A stretch of 64,000 nucleotides of DNA from Collinsella sp. AM17-1 (GCF_003470665.1 NZ_QRJZ01000004.1:67160-131159); one strand, 5' to 3'. Positions 46,747 through 56,475 are shown, numbered from the stretch's first letter. Translations and numbers: made by a program. The notes: generated from the sequence alone by a model not told the origin.

Positions 46747-46796
46747 ATTATGCAAGTGTGAATTATTCAACATTGCATAATTCGGGAGTGCATAAT
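46747..46796 (+). promoter_or_regulatory. Three TGCATAAT boxes, one overlapping the ATPase start codon
   Basis: ATTATGCA (46747-46754) and TGCATAAT (46774-46781) form an inverted pair. A third TGCATAAT (46789-46796) overlaps the ATG at 46795 and follows the GGGAG ribosome site. This suggests autoregulation. Confidence 0.65.
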
Positions 46797-48201
46797 GTTT
46801 GTCGGACGCGAAGCAGAGCTTGCAAAACTTGAATCCCTTTATGAGCAGCGTTCATTTCAGATGGCCGTCGTGTACGGTCGTCGACGCGTGGGAAAGACGA
46901 CGCTGATCAACGAGTTCTGCCGCGGTAAACGGACGCTCTCGTTTACCGCTCTCGAGCAAAGCGACGCCGACAACCTTGCGGATTTTAATCGCGCTATCGC
47001 CAGCTTTTTCAATCTCCCCACATCGATTGGCGGGTTCTCTTCCTGGGCCGACGCGCTGTCCTTCATCGCCGACCGGGCACGAACCGAGCGGTTTGTCTTT
47101 GTGTTCGACGAGTTTCCCTATGCGGCGATGCGCAACGAGGCGCTGCCCTCGATTTTCCAAGTCGCCATCGACCGGGCCTTCAGAGAAACGAACGCATTTC
47201 TAATTCTTTGCGGCAGCAATCAGGGTTTTATGGAAAGCAATGTGCTGGGACGCAAAAGCCCCCTGTTTGGCCGGCGCACGGCTCAAATCAAGGTGCGCGA
47301 CCTTGGATTTAGGGATGCGGCCAAGATGCTTCCGGGCCTGAGCGCTCAAGATGCTTTTAAATTCTACGGATGCTTTGGCGGTGTCCCGTATTATCTGCAG
47401 CAGCTGGATTCGAGCATGGGACTCAAGGAGAATCTGGCCCGGCTTTACTTCGACCCCATGGGGTTTCTCTATGGCGAGCCTGAGGGCCTGATTCGTCAGG
47501 AGTTTCAGGAGCCGGCAATGTATAACTCGATTTTGCGGGCTGTGGCTGCCGGTGCAAACCGCGCAAAGCAGATCGCGGATCGCGTGGGCGTCGCCCAGAC
47601 AACGTTGCCCCGCTATCTCAAGGCGCTGGAATCGGTGGGAATTATCGAAAAGGTCGTTCCGTTTGGCGAGAGTGTCGAAACCAGCAAGCGCGGAATCTAC
47701 CGGCTTTCCGAACCGTGCTATGCGTTTTGGTTCCGGTTCGTCATGCCGTATTCGTCCGATATCGAGGCCGGTTTGGGCCGGGCGGTTGTCAACGCGATTC
47801 CAGAAGAGCAGCTGAACGAATACCTGGGTCATCGGTTCGAGGCGTTGTGTACCGAGTGGCTGGTTGAGCAGGCGAAACAGGGCAAGTTGCCAATTCCGGC
47901 AACGGCGGTGTCGTCGTGGTGGGGAACGAATCCCGACAAACGGGCTCAGGATGATATCGATGTTTTAGCTGCCGATCGGGTGTCAAAGCGCCTGGTGATT
48001 GGGGAGTGCAAATACAGGGAATCGTTTGACGAGTCGGCAGAGATTGACGACCTCGAAAGCAAGCGAGGCTTGGTAAAAGGGTTCACAGCCTCTCATTTCA
48101 TGTTGTTTTGCAAGCATGACGTGAGCGCCGCGACAAAAAAGAAGCTCGCCGCACGCGAAGATTGGCAAATCGTCACGCTCAAGGACATGTATATCGACTG
48201 A
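46795..48201 (+). CDS. ATPase of the archaeal-ATPase/DUF234 type
   Basis: The 468-residue protein starts MFVGREAELAKLE. Walker A YGRRRVGKTTL is at about residues 27-37 and Walker B-like FVFVFDEFPYAA near 101-112. The middle has a winged-helix part (RAKQIADRVGVAQTTLPRYLKAL), and the C terminus contains DDIDVLAAD...VIGECKYR, which fits a PD-(D/E)xK nuclease core with intact acidic and Lys residues. Family members are lone genes of unknown role. The start is set by GGGAG and lies inside a repeated TGCATAAT box. Confidence 0.85.
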   Translation: MFVGREAELAKLESLYEQRSFQMAVVYGRRRVGKTTLINEFCRGKRTLSFTALEQSDADNLADFNRAIASFFNLPTSIGGFSSWADALSFIADRARTERFVFVFDEFPYAAMRNEALPSIFQVAIDRAFRETNAFLILCGSNQGFMESNVLGRKSPLFGRRTAQIKVRDLGFRDAAKMLPGLSAQDAFKFYGCFGGVPYYLQQLDSSMGLKENLARLYFDPMGFLYGEPEGLIRQEFQEPAMYNSILRAVAAGANRAKQIADRVGVAQTTLPRYLKALESVGIIEKVVPFGESVETSKRGIYRLSEPCYAFWFRFVMPYSSDIEAGLGRAVVNAIPEEQLNEYLGHRFEALCTEWLVEQAKQGKLPIPATAVSSWWGTNPDKRAQDDIDVLAADRVSKRLVIGECKYRESFDESAEIDDLESKRGLVKGFTASHFMLFCKHDVSAATKKKLAAREDWQIVTLKDMYID

Positions 48202-48321
48202 GGTAATGTGACCACCCCGCTCGCTGGCCTCGCGGCGTGGTACGATTTTTTAGTTTGAAAGTCCCGTCGCGCTCCGGCTGCCCTTGCAGCTTGTCGCGCG
48301 GCCGCACGTAAAGGAGCCATC

Positions 48322-48642
48322 ATGGCCGGTATGAACATGCAGCAAATGATGAAGCAGGCTCGCAAGATGCAGGAGCAGCTTGCCGCCGCGCAGGAAAACC
48401 TTAAGTCCCAGACCGTCGACGCCTCTGCCGGCGGCGGCATGGTCAAGGTGACCGTTAACGGCGAGATGGAGCTCGTCAACCTCACCATCGACCCCGATGC
48501 CCTCGATCCCGAGGACGTCGATATGCTGCAGGACATGATCATGGCTGCCGTCAACGAGGCCGTCCGCGGTGTCAACGAGCTCGCCAACAAGCAGATGGGC
48601 GCCATCACCGGCGGCCTCAACATCCCGGGCATGCCGTTCTAA
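48322..48642 (+). CDS. YbaB/EbfC nucleoid-associated protein
   Basis: The 106-residue DNA-binding protein begins [20 protein letters not shown], has the conserved [17 protein letters not shown] centre, and ends in a short Gly-rich tail. It is a homodimer in the family. AAAGGAG precedes ATG 48322. It lies 13 bases before recR, the usual pairing, downstream of dnaX but separated by three other genes. Confidence 0.93.
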   Translation: MAGMNMQQMMKQARKMQEQLAAAQENLKSQTVDASAGGGMVKVTVNGEMELVNLTIDPDALDPEDVDMLQDMIMAAVNEAVRGVNELANKQMGAITGGLNIPGMPF

Positions 48643-48655
48643 GACACGCATATAT

Positions 48656-49252
48656 ATGAGTGCCAACCATAGTCTGCAAAAATTGCTCGATGAGCTGGGC
48701 CGTCTGCCGGGCATTGGTCCCAAGTCGGCCCAGCGCATCGCCTATTACCTGCTCGAGGCCGATGCCGAGGAGGCGCGCCGCCTGGCCGAGGCTATCCTGG
48801 AGGTTAAGCAGGAGGTTCACTTTTGCAGCCGCTGCTTTAACTACGCCACGGCCGACGAGTGCTCCATCTGCCAGGATTCGATGCGCGATACCACTCGCAT
48901 TTGCGTGGTGGGCGAGCCGCGCGATGTCCAGGCGATTGAGCGCACGGGCAGCTACCACGGTCTCTACCACGTATTGGGCGGCGTGATCAGTCCCATGGAC
49001 AAGATTGGTCCCGAGCAGTTGCACATTCGTGAGCTGCTGGCACGCTTGGGCCACGAGGACATCCACGAGGTCATCATCGCCACCAACCCCAATATCGAGG
49101 GCGAGACCACGGCGAGCTACCTGGCCCGCACTATCAAGCCGCTGGGCGTTGAGGTATCGCGTCTGGCGAGCGGCCTTCCCGTGGGCGGCGACCTGGAGTA
49201 TGCCGACGAGCTTACGCTTGGGCGCGCCATCGAGGCCCGTCGCACGATTTAG
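48656..49252 (+). CDS. recR: Recombination mediator RecR
   Basis: RecR works with RecO (and RecF) to load RecA. The 198 residues have the helix-hairpin-helix [18 protein letters not shown], the zinc finger C-SRC-...C-SIC (about residues 57-75), and a Toprim domain with [33 protein letters not shown] and [12 protein letters not shown] of that domain follow. ATG 48656 was chosen; the longer open frame runs into ybaB. Confidence 0.96.
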   Translation: MSANHSLQKLLDELGRLPGIGPKSAQRIAYYLLEADAEEARRLAEAILEVKQEVHFCSRCFNYATADECSICQDSMRDTTRICVVGEPRDVQAIERTGSYHGLYHVLGGVISPMDKIGPEQLHIRELLARLGHEDIHEVIIATNPNIEGETTASYLARTIKPLGVEVSRLASGLPVGGDLEYADELTLGRAIEARRTI

Positions 49253-49497
49253 GTGGCGAGCCTGCTCCTGCCGTATGTCTTCATCGCGACGCACGGGGTA
49301 GCCATAATTTCCCCGTGCGACTGTAAGTTTGTTGTGCAACAAAGATGCTTTGTATCCGCTTATCGCATGGATGCTTCCACTCGCATCCTTAATTTGCCCA
49401 TTCGTTGCGCAACCTTTTGGGTTCGCTGATACACTCAAATATGGATTCGAATGAATGCGCCGCTCCCGAGCGGCGTGTTTTTGTTGGAGGAGAACGC

Positions 49498-50403
49498 ATG
49501 CGGCCCGGTGGCACTCAGACAAAGCGCGGCGCCGCGGTGCGCATGCGACGCCGACTGGGCTTGGCGCCGCGGGCGTACGCACTGCTGTCTTGCTCGCTGG
49601 TGCTGGTCATAGCTGGCGTTTCTGCCTATGGCATGACCGTGCCGTCCATGATGCAGGCGCATGCCGCACGCGAACCGCGCGTGGGGCATGAGGTCAAAAG
49701 TGACCTGGGGACCACGACTGGATATGCTTGGGCAAGTGTGGTCGCGCATATTGTGTTTGGCACCGGCGACGCGGACGGCGCCGAGGCCCCGGACAACGAA
49801 GTCACGCTTGCCAATGGCAAAACCATCGTGCTCACCAACACCAAGATCATCGATCGGTTGTCCAACAATAGCGTGGCGGCAACGGTGAATAAGGTCGAGC
49901 AGCAGAAGGAGCAGGACGCCCAGCAGTCCGGAAAGCCCGGTAGCTCGGATACTTCTGGCTCCGGCTCGGATTCGTCGAGTTCGGGCGGTGGCTCTGGGTC
50001 GGGTTCCTCTGCCGGAGGGTCTGGAAACGGCGGCTCGACGGGCGGCAACACTGACAACGATGCAAACTCCGGTGGCCTTTCCGCTGCTGAGGAAGAGAGC
50101 ATTCACAGCTGGCTTGTGACCAAGTACAACATGCTCGACGGCTATGTTTCTCGTGCCAATGACGTGGTCTCGACCTATAACTCTACGGGAGATCCCAGGC
50201 CGTGCGACAGCCTGGTCGGGGAGATGTTTGTCATTCGAGCCGAGTTCGGTCGTCAGACATTCTCGCCCCGGTCAAAGTGGTATCAGCAGTATGCCAATCT
50301 GTGGGGCTGTTACACCAACCTATGTCAATGGGTCGGCCATTACGGCGATGATGACGTCGCGCTCGGTAACTTCAACAATAACGTGGCGGCGCTTGCCCTA
50401 TGA
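49498..50403 (+). CDS. Membrane-anchored or secreted protein with Ser/Gly linker
   Basis: The 301-residue product has a basic N terminus and a hydrophobic segment (about residues 25-45, YALLSCSLVLVIAGVSAYG) that serves as a signal or anchor. An extracytoplasmic part follows with a Ser/Gly/Asp-rich low-complexity stretch (about residues 145-195), then a C-terminal helical domain with three cysteines. The family is unknown. GGAGGAG precedes ATG 49498. Its stop overlaps the kinase start (ATGA), so these products are probably coupled. Confidence 0.75.
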   Translation: MRPGGTQTKRGAAVRMRRRLGLAPRAYALLSCSLVLVIAGVSAYGMTVPSMMQAHAAREPRVGHEVKSDLGTTTGYAWASVVAHIVFGTGDADGAEAPDNEVTLANGKTIVLTNTKIIDRLSNNSVAATVNKVEQQKEQDAQQSGKPGSSDTSGSGSDSSSSGGGSGSGSSAGGSGNGGSTGGNTDNDANSGGLSAAEEESIHSWLVTKYNMLDGYVSRANDVVSTYNSTGDPRPCDSLVGEMFVIRAEFGRQTFSPRSKWYQQYANLWGCYTNLCQWVGHYGDDDVALGNFNNNVAALAL

Positions 50404-52244
50404 TGACCGATCTTGCATCCACCACACCACAATCGCTCGGTCGCGATCCCATGGTCGGCCTGCGCCTGGCGCGTGTCGACGGGTTTGAGCCGGCCATTGC
50501 GCTCGGTCAGGACGAACTGCCTGCCTATCTGCGTCGTTTTACGATACTGTTTGCCGACGATGCCACCATGCGCCGTGGCGGTATCGGCCGCGTGACGCGT
50601 GCCGTCAACGCCCAAGGCGAGGCCGTGGCACTCAAGCAGCTCATCTTGCCAACGTGCGATGAGTTTGACGATGCCGCCGCCCATGAGGCGCTGGTCGCCA
50701 AGTTCAAAGCGGCGTTTCGCGAGGAATACGAATGCCATCGCGCCCTTTCGGGCCTTAAGGGCTTTCCCCGCCTCTATGGCTGGGGCGAGGTCGACGGTGT
50801 GCCTGCAATTGTCATGGAATGGGTCGAGGGCGAGACGCTCGCCCGCTTGCGCTCGCGCTTTGCCGTGGACGATGCCGGCCGCCTATCGCCGCTTGTGGCG
50901 GCGCGTCTGGGTCGCGACCTGTTCGATCTGCTCTGCCGTATGAGCCTGGTGGGCGAGGGCTTTGTCCATCGCGATATCTCGCCCGCTAATATTATGGTGC
51001 GTACGGCGCGTCTACCGCTTGACCGGCAGCTTGCCGAGGGCACCTTTGACCTGTGCCTGATCGACTTTGGCTCGTCGCTGGCGCTTGAGCCTGCGTCGGC
51101 CGTGGCCGGTACCGGCGGCAAGGCGTCGTTTACGGAGCGCTATGCCACGCTGCGTCGCGCGACGGTTGCCTATGCCCCGCCCGAGATGCTCACCGACGAT
51201 ATTCCCGACCTGCGCGCTTTGCGTATGTCGCCGGCGATCGACGTCTATGCCGCAGCAAGCACGGTTTACGAGCTCATTGCCGGCGCCGCGCCATACGAAG
51301 CCGCGCCGAGCACTTCGGGCACCTCGGGTTCGCGCAAAAAGACGCGCGACATCGCCAGCCCCTACCGTCTCAAGATGGACACGCTGCCCGACTATCCCAT
51401 TGGTGCCCATGCGCCCGGTTGCGATTTGACTCAGCTGCTTCGTCGTGAGCCCGATGTGGCGCTCGCTGCGGCCGAGCAGGCCCAGCAGCTGGGGCTTGAG
51501 CCGGATTCCGAGGAGCTACGCGATGCGCTGGCGTTTGTCGATGCCCAGCTGTTCGACGTGGTGATGGCCTGTCTGTCCAGCCATCAAAAAGATCGTCCCG
51601 AGCCGGCGGCGGTCGAGGCGGCGCTCTCGGCGTTTTGTGACCACTATGCGCAAAATGTCGGTCGTTCGCTCCGCGGCGAGCCGCTCACGCCGTGCCCCAT
51701 GGATGCGTCTGGCCGCGCGGTTCGTCGCGCGCTGATGGTCGGCGCGACGGTCGTCTGTGGCGTGGTTTGGGCTGTGGTCGTGGTTTCGGCCGCGCTGCTG
51801 GCGTCGGGCGCTCGCGTGACGGCGACTTTGGGATCGCTCGTGTGGTCTGGGTCGCTACCGGGTATTATTGCCGCACTGGCGTTGGCGCTGCCAGGCATAG
51901 CCGGCGTTGCCGCGGGGGCACTTGCGCGCGATCGGCGCTCGGGCTTCCTGCAGGGTGTGCTTGCGCTTTCTGCCTGCGAGGTTCCGGTGCTGGTTGTGGC
52001 TGCATGTAGCGTATTTTCCCAACGCGCCGTGATGGGCGGCCTTGTTGCCGCTCTGGTTGCAACCTATACGCTTACGTGGTTTTTGCTTGCGATGGGCTTT
52101 GCCTTTGAACTTCCCGTTTCGGCACCGCGACGCACAAAAGCCCAGATGGCGACTCCGCTTGCCGGTGGAGCCGCAGCTGTCCGTACTTTTGGCGGACCTG
52201 TCGAAGTATCGTCCGATTCTATTTCTACGACCAAGGAGGCCTAG
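50400..52244 (+). CDS. Serine/threonine kinase-like membrane protein
   Basis: The 614-residue protein has an N-terminal kinase-like domain (about residues 55-330). ALKQLILP supplies the ATP Lys, VHRDISPANIMV the catalytic loop and LIDFGSS the DFG motif. The conserved HRDxKPxN Lys is Ser, as in some atypical kinases, so activity is uncertain. About five transmembrane helices (445-565) follow in a C-terminal membrane domain. It lies between a secreted protein and an FHA protein, suggesting a signalling unit separate from the pknB cluster. Confidence 0.82.
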   Translation: MMTDLASTTPQSLGRDPMVGLRLARVDGFEPAIALGQDELPAYLRRFTILFADDATMRRGGIGRVTRAVNAQGEAVALKQLILPTCDEFDDAAAHEALVAKFKAAFREEYECHRALSGLKGFPRLYGWGEVDGVPAIVMEWVEGETLARLRSRFAVDDAGRLSPLVAARLGRDLFDLLCRMSLVGEGFVHRDISPANIMVRTARLPLDRQLAEGTFDLCLIDFGSSLALEPASAVAGTGGKASFTERYATLRRATVAYAPPEMLTDDIPDLRALRMSPAIDVYAAASTVYELIAGAAPYEAAPSTSGTSGSRKKTRDIASPYRLKMDTLPDYPIGAHAPGCDLTQLLRREPDVALAAAEQAQQLGLEPDSEELRDALAFVDAQLFDVVMACLSSHQKDRPEPAAVEAALSAFCDHYAQNVGRSLRGEPLTPCPMDASGRAVRRALMVGATVVCGVVWAVVVVSAALLASGARVTATLGSLVWSGSLPGIIAALALALPGIAGVAAGALARDRRSGFLQGVLALSACEVPVLVVAACSVFSQRAVMGGLVAALVATYTLTWFLLAMGFAFELPVSAPRRTKAQMATPLAGGAAAVRTFGGPVEVSSDSISTTKEA

Positions 52245-52247
52245 GTC

Positions 52248-53186
52248 ATGGCATCTCAAGTTGAGCTCACCCCATGCGGGGCCATGTTTGACATCTTTAA
52301 GCGCGCAGCGCATCTGAGCCATATCGAGCTGTGCGGCTTGGTGCTTTCGTCCCGTCCGCTCGCCGACGGCCGCAGCCCGCAGAGCCGAGCCGCCGATCGC
52401 TCTTGGGTTTCCCGCTTTATCGTTCGCGCGCCGGTCGGCACGCTTCAGCAGCGCTACTTTGCCGAATACGGTACCTCGGCTGCGCGTATTATGTCGCAAC
52501 TGGCCCTGCGCCAGCGCAACCCCATGGACTCCACGGCTGTAATCAATATGGTGTGCGGTCCTGCAGGTGAACCGATGGTACGCGCGCTCGAAGAGTGCCA
52601 CCAGGACACGAATCTCTATCGCAACGCGCTCGATCGCCTGTCCCAGGCGGCGGAACTCATGCCCGCCGAGCGCGCCGAGGTCGTGCTGGTGCTGTTTGTC
52701 GCCGTCGGTTGTTCGGCGGATGTGCGGTCCTCGGTGAACTATGCCATCGACTACGCGAACGCGACCTGCGGCGGAGGCACATCCACGCCGCGTTCGCTTG
52801 GCATGTCGCTGACTGCGGGCGAACGCGAACCCGCCCCGGCGCACCCTTTGGGCTTGCTGCGCGTGCAAAACAGTTTTGTCGTGAGCGCCCCGCGCTGGAT
52901 TCAGCCGAGTGAGCAGGGTGTTGAGATTGGCGCGCTGGCCACTGGTGAGGGCGATATTACCGACGTCGGCGACGATGTCTCGGCCCGCCATGCCCATATC
53001 TGGTGCGATGCTCAAAATATCTGGCACGTCGAGGACTTATCGTCCACCAACGGAACCGTGGTGGTAAACGGGGCCACGCGCGTTTGCATTCAGGTCGAGC
53101 CCGGCCGTTCCGCCCAGCTCAATCCCGGCGACGAGCTCAAGCTCGGCGAATCCACTACCTATGCCATCCTCTTCGGTGCCCTCTAG
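52248..53186 (+). CDS. FHA domain protein of the second kinase locus
   Basis: The 312-residue soluble protein has an N-terminal helical region of unknown type (1-190). The C-terminal forkhead-associated domain (about 205-312) has VEIGALATGEGDITDVGDD, SARHAHIW and VEDLSSTNGTVVVNG. It probably binds phosphothreonine made by the preceding kinase. AAGGAGG precedes the ATG. A second, truncated copy of its last 120 residues lies at 59491-59856, across the island. Confidence 0.88.
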   Translation: MASQVELTPCGAMFDIFKRAAHLSHIELCGLVLSSRPLADGRSPQSRAADRSWVSRFIVRAPVGTLQQRYFAEYGTSAARIMSQLALRQRNPMDSTAVINMVCGPAGEPMVRALEECHQDTNLYRNALDRLSQAAELMPAERAEVVLVLFVAVGCSADVRSSVNYAIDYANATCGGGTSTPRSLGMSLTAGEREPAPAHPLGLLRVQNSFVVSAPRWIQPSEQGVEIGALATGEGDITDVGDDVSARHAHIWCDAQNIWHVEDLSSTNGTVVVNGATRVCIQVEPGRSAQLNPGDELKLGESTTYAILFGAL

Positions 53187-53218
53187 CCGGCAGTTAAGGA
53201 CGTTCCTTTTCTGCCGGC
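53186..53218. repeat. GCCGGCAG hairpin at the island's left edge
   Basis: GCCGGCAG (53186-53193) pairs with CTGCCGGC (53211-53218) around AAGGACGTTCCTT, itself a palindrome related to the ACGTCC repeats. It starts on the last base of the FHA stop codon. Confidence 0.55.
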
Positions 53219-53519
53219 ACTTGGGGACACTCCTCGGCGCGCCAGAGCCGGTCGCCTGGGGATGGAGAGGCCATTTTGGCCCTTGGCGGTCAGTCGGGGC
53301 GAAACTAGAAGATCTTTCCGATTCGCGGCTGTTCATGCTTGTAGAGCATCTAAAACAATAGGATGTTATTCTGGAATATGCCGGGTGCGTGAACTTGCCT
53401 GTCTTAGCCTTAATAAGGTATAGGGGAGTTTGGCTCAGGGGTTCCGTGTTGTTCTTCAGCGCAGTATTGTGGGACAGATTTGCTGAGATTGGCGCCTTAC
53501 ACCGCAGAGCGCACGGAAG

Positions 53520-54136
53520 GCTCTCGATTTGTGTTCTGGCCCCAGAATACAGGGCCTGATACTTACCAACTGTGGCATGGATGTAACATCTGTAGAAATC
53601 AACCCTTTTGTTGTCGACCTTTGTAAGAAAAACACTGCCATCAACTCTTTGGATGACGAAACTAGGGTGCTTGAGGGGAGCCTTTACTCCCCTCTGAGAG
53701 ATGACTCATGTTTTTCGCTTGTCGTTGTGAATCCTCCGTTACTGCCGATTCCGGATGAGATTCCTTATCCCTTCGTTTGAGATGGAGGACAATCGGGTCT
53801 GGATAAAACACTTCGTATTCTTAAGGGTGGCGATACGCATTTAGAGAAAAACGGTAAATACTGCTAATAGGGGTGACGACGATGGTGCGGGGGCGACCCG
53901 CGATGCTCTCATCAATACGTCGGATACTTGGGAAATCAGGTCTAGATGCATGTATGATGATGCTGTGTGGCTATTCAATTAATCCGCGTTCCGAATGGGT
54001 GCAGGGTATAGCTGCGACATCGTATGCTTTTGACCCGGCGCGATACTCAGATATTTCTGAGGCGGTTGACGAAGTTTATACGCACTATGCCGCGCAAGGC
54101 GTTTCGGAAGTTTGCACATCTACGTTACGGGCTTAG
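53520..54136 (+). pseudogene. Decayed class I SAM-dependent methyltransferase
   Basis: Three fragments form one broken gene. 53520-53777 reads ALDLCSGPRIQGLIL (SAM-binding motif I), VTSVEINPFVVDLC and VVVNPPLLPIP (NPP motif). A TGA at 53778 interrupts what was probably FVGDGGQSGLD (GGA to TGA), and the frame reads on to 53864 as DGGQSGLDKTLRIL. 53873-54136 continues in another frame (GYSINPRSEWVQGIAATSYAF). The upstream start is missing. It is probably a former protein or natural-product methyltransferase carried with the island. Confidence 0.7.
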
Positions 54137-54261
54137 GTTTCTTCAAGCGAGCAGGCCGGTTGCGTTATTTCGAGCGATTTTTCTAGTCTAGACGACAAAA
54201 GGCAAAGGATTTGATGGGTATAAAACGCGGACGTTTGTGGGCGGATGCTCAAATCTATTGT

Positions 54262-54305
54262 GGCAATCGGGCGGTTGAAAAAGATATTTCAACCGCCCGA
54301 TTGCC
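54262..54305. repeat. 19-bp perfect inverted repeat before the ABC exporter
   Basis: GGCAATCGGGCGGTTGAAA (54262-54280), 6-base loop, exact complement 54287-54305. There is no T-tract. It could be a terminator for the decayed methyltransferase transcript or an operator for the exporter gene about 150 bases downstream. Confidence 0.6.
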
Positions 54306-54451
54306 AGGTTCGTCGGAGGAGATGTCCGATTCCGACTCTCTTGTAGGAAGAGCTTGAGATCGTATTGGCCCAAGGCAATCTTAAAGCAGTCTCATTGGCA
54401 AATCTTCGCTCCTGTTGTGTTGAGGTGTAAGGTATCAGTGATTGATGTTTT

Positions 54452-56107
54452 GTGGCGGGTAGATTGGGGCCTTCCTTGATTCGATGCGTTCTCTCGAGGT
54501 TCATCAGAGCAAAAGGGGCTTTCGTCTTCATTGCTATCACGGTGATTGGAACCGCTCTCTCCTATGCCATGCCATACGTGAACGGGAAATTCTTAGATTT
54601 TCTTCTCGGTAACCGCAGCGAAAGAGACGCCGTACTCTTCGCGCTCCTGGTTGCGTCAATAGGAGTTTTCTCCACCCTCTTTACTTATTTTGCAGGAACA
54701 CTTTCCATTCGCATAACCACGAGACTTTCCTTTGATCTTCTCAGGGAGGCCGTCTTGCGTTTTGAAAGAGACGATTACTTGGTGAGTCGGACCATCGATC
54801 CAGCCTATACAACGCAACGGATTATTTCCGACTCTAGCGTGGTCTCATCCTTCGTTTTGGCGAATTTTATCAGTGCGCCGCTGTCCATTGTAGCCATTCC
54901 CATCGTATTGCTTATCATATGGTCAATTGATTCAACTCTCGCGGTGTTTTCCATCATTCTCCTCATCGTGTATTTCTGTGTAATTACTGGGTTGAGGAAA
55001 CTTTTGTATAGGGTCACGTATGAGAAGAAAGAGGCGGACAGCGCCTTTTACGCCGCAATTGCATCGCAGCTTAATCAGATTCTCAACATTCAACTGACAT
55101 CTTCGTACGGCAAGAGCGAACAAGCGCTCGACGCTGGGTTTAAGAGCTATTTTCCCAAAGTTTTGCGCTCCGGAAAGCTATCATATTCTCTGACATCGCT
55201 CGATGGTCTTTTCGCAGCGTTGTTTCAAGCGGTGATACTTGTTGTTTCCGGAGTACGAATCATTAACGGAACTATGTCAATAGGCGAGTACACTATCATC
55301 GGTACATACTTCGCGGTTCTCTTTAAGACTTTGAAAAGTATGATGTCATTGTTCAAATCCTATCAAGATGCCAAAGCATCATGGGATAGGACGGCTATCG
55401 CGACGAGAGAAAAGGAGAGATCGGGGTGGAATCGGACCGATTTAGCTAAACTCGATGAAATAAATGACATTTCGGTATCTGATTTGGAATTCTCGGTTGC
55501 CCTTCCAGACGGATCTGTCCGAGAGGTCCTCGGCGGGTTTTCTTTCAAGTTTTCCGGTCCTGGTACATATTGCATAGTTGGGGAAAACGGAAGAGGCAAG
55601 ACGTCACTTCTTTACTTGATGCTCGGGCTATACTCATCGAAAGGCAAAGTAAAATACAACGGCGTGCCAATCGAAGAATGCGACTTGGATTACATACGTG
55701 CGAGAGAGATATCGTGCTGCCCACAGTCGTGCTTCGCGCCGGACGAAACGGTGAAAGAGCTGTTAGAGTATTTCGACACGCCCTTTTCTTCCTATCACCG
55801 GGGTGTAGATGGCCTACTTTCGCTGGAAAACAGCGTGAAGGAGTTGCTCGGGAAACGTTGCTCCGCGCTTTCGGGCGGTGAGCTGCGCCGAGTGTACTTA
55901 TGGTCGGCGATTTCACGCAAGTCGTCAGTTTTGGTACTCGACGAGCCCACGACTGGGTTAGACGCTGTAAGCCGCGCCGAGCTTGCGGCCTATGTTAAGC
56001 GCAACAAGCAAAGCCAGCTGATCATCATTGTCTCTCACGATGACGAGATGGTCGGCGCGGTAGAAGGGGTAGTGGATTTAGGCAGCATGTACCGGGGTAA
56101 ATGCTGA
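54452..56107 (+). CDS. ABC exporter with fused membrane and ATPase domains
   Basis: The 551-residue half-transporter has five or six transmembrane segments (1-290). The nucleotide-binding domain has Walker A GENGRGKTS (about 375-383), LSGGE signature (about 472), Walker B VLVLDEP and SHD switch. No C39 peptidase domain is present. Low GC and codon use differ from the flanking genes. It likely exports the peptide made by the convergent radical-SAM cluster. The GTG 54452 start lacks a clear ribosome site; TTG 54464 is an alternative. Confidence 0.88.
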   Translation: MAGRLGPSLIRCVLSRFIRAKGAFVFIAITVIGTALSYAMPYVNGKFLDFLLGNRSERDAVLFALLVASIGVFSTLFTYFAGTLSIRITTRLSFDLLREAVLRFERDDYLVSRTIDPAYTTQRIISDSSVVSSFVLANFISAPLSIVAIPIVLLIIWSIDSTLAVFSIILLIVYFCVITGLRKLLYRVTYEKKEADSAFYAAIASQLNQILNIQLTSSYGKSEQALDAGFKSYFPKVLRSGKLSYSLTSLDGLFAALFQAVILVVSGVRIINGTMSIGEYTIIGTYFAVLFKTLKSMMSLFKSYQDAKASWDRTAIATREKERSGWNRTDLAKLDEINDISVSDLEFSVALPDGSVREVLGGFSFKFSGPGTYCIVGENGRGKTSLLYLMLGLYSSKGKVKYNGVPIEECDLDYIRAREISCCPQSCFAPDETVKELLEYFDTPFSSYHRGVDGLLSLENSVKELLGKRCSALSGGELRRVYLWSAISRKSSVLVLDEPTTGLDAVSRAELAAYVKRNKQSQLIIIVSHDDEMVGAVEGVVDLGSMYRGKC

Positions 56108-56475
56108 CAAGTGTAGTGCTACCCAACTGACAGAGATAACAAAAAAGCGATGCAGATGCACGTAGCATTCAGTCGGTTCGGACTCGGTGCCTTCACGCCA
56201 TCGCAACGCTTTCAGATATAGTTCTCATTCTCTTACTAAAGGAAACTTTAGTCTACGTTGTCTTGTCGAGACAGAGGTGAAGCGAAGTGTTGTCGCGACG
56301 TATCTTATTCCAGGTGGCTCAGTATCATCGTGAGAATCACACCAAAGTGTACTTACAATTCTCGTGTCCCACGGACAACATGAGCTGAGCATTGAGGTTC
56401 CACCCTTTGCTGCAACTACACGGGGTTGGACGGCAATGAATATGCCGGGCCGCATGCCACGCGCAGCGGGGGTCC

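Noticed and set aside
53778..53780. TGA in the methyltransferase as a selenocysteine codon
   Set aside because: The position fits a Gly (GGA to TGA) in a conserved GDGG motif, a later fragment is in another frame, and no SECIS-like stem was evident. Decay is simpler.
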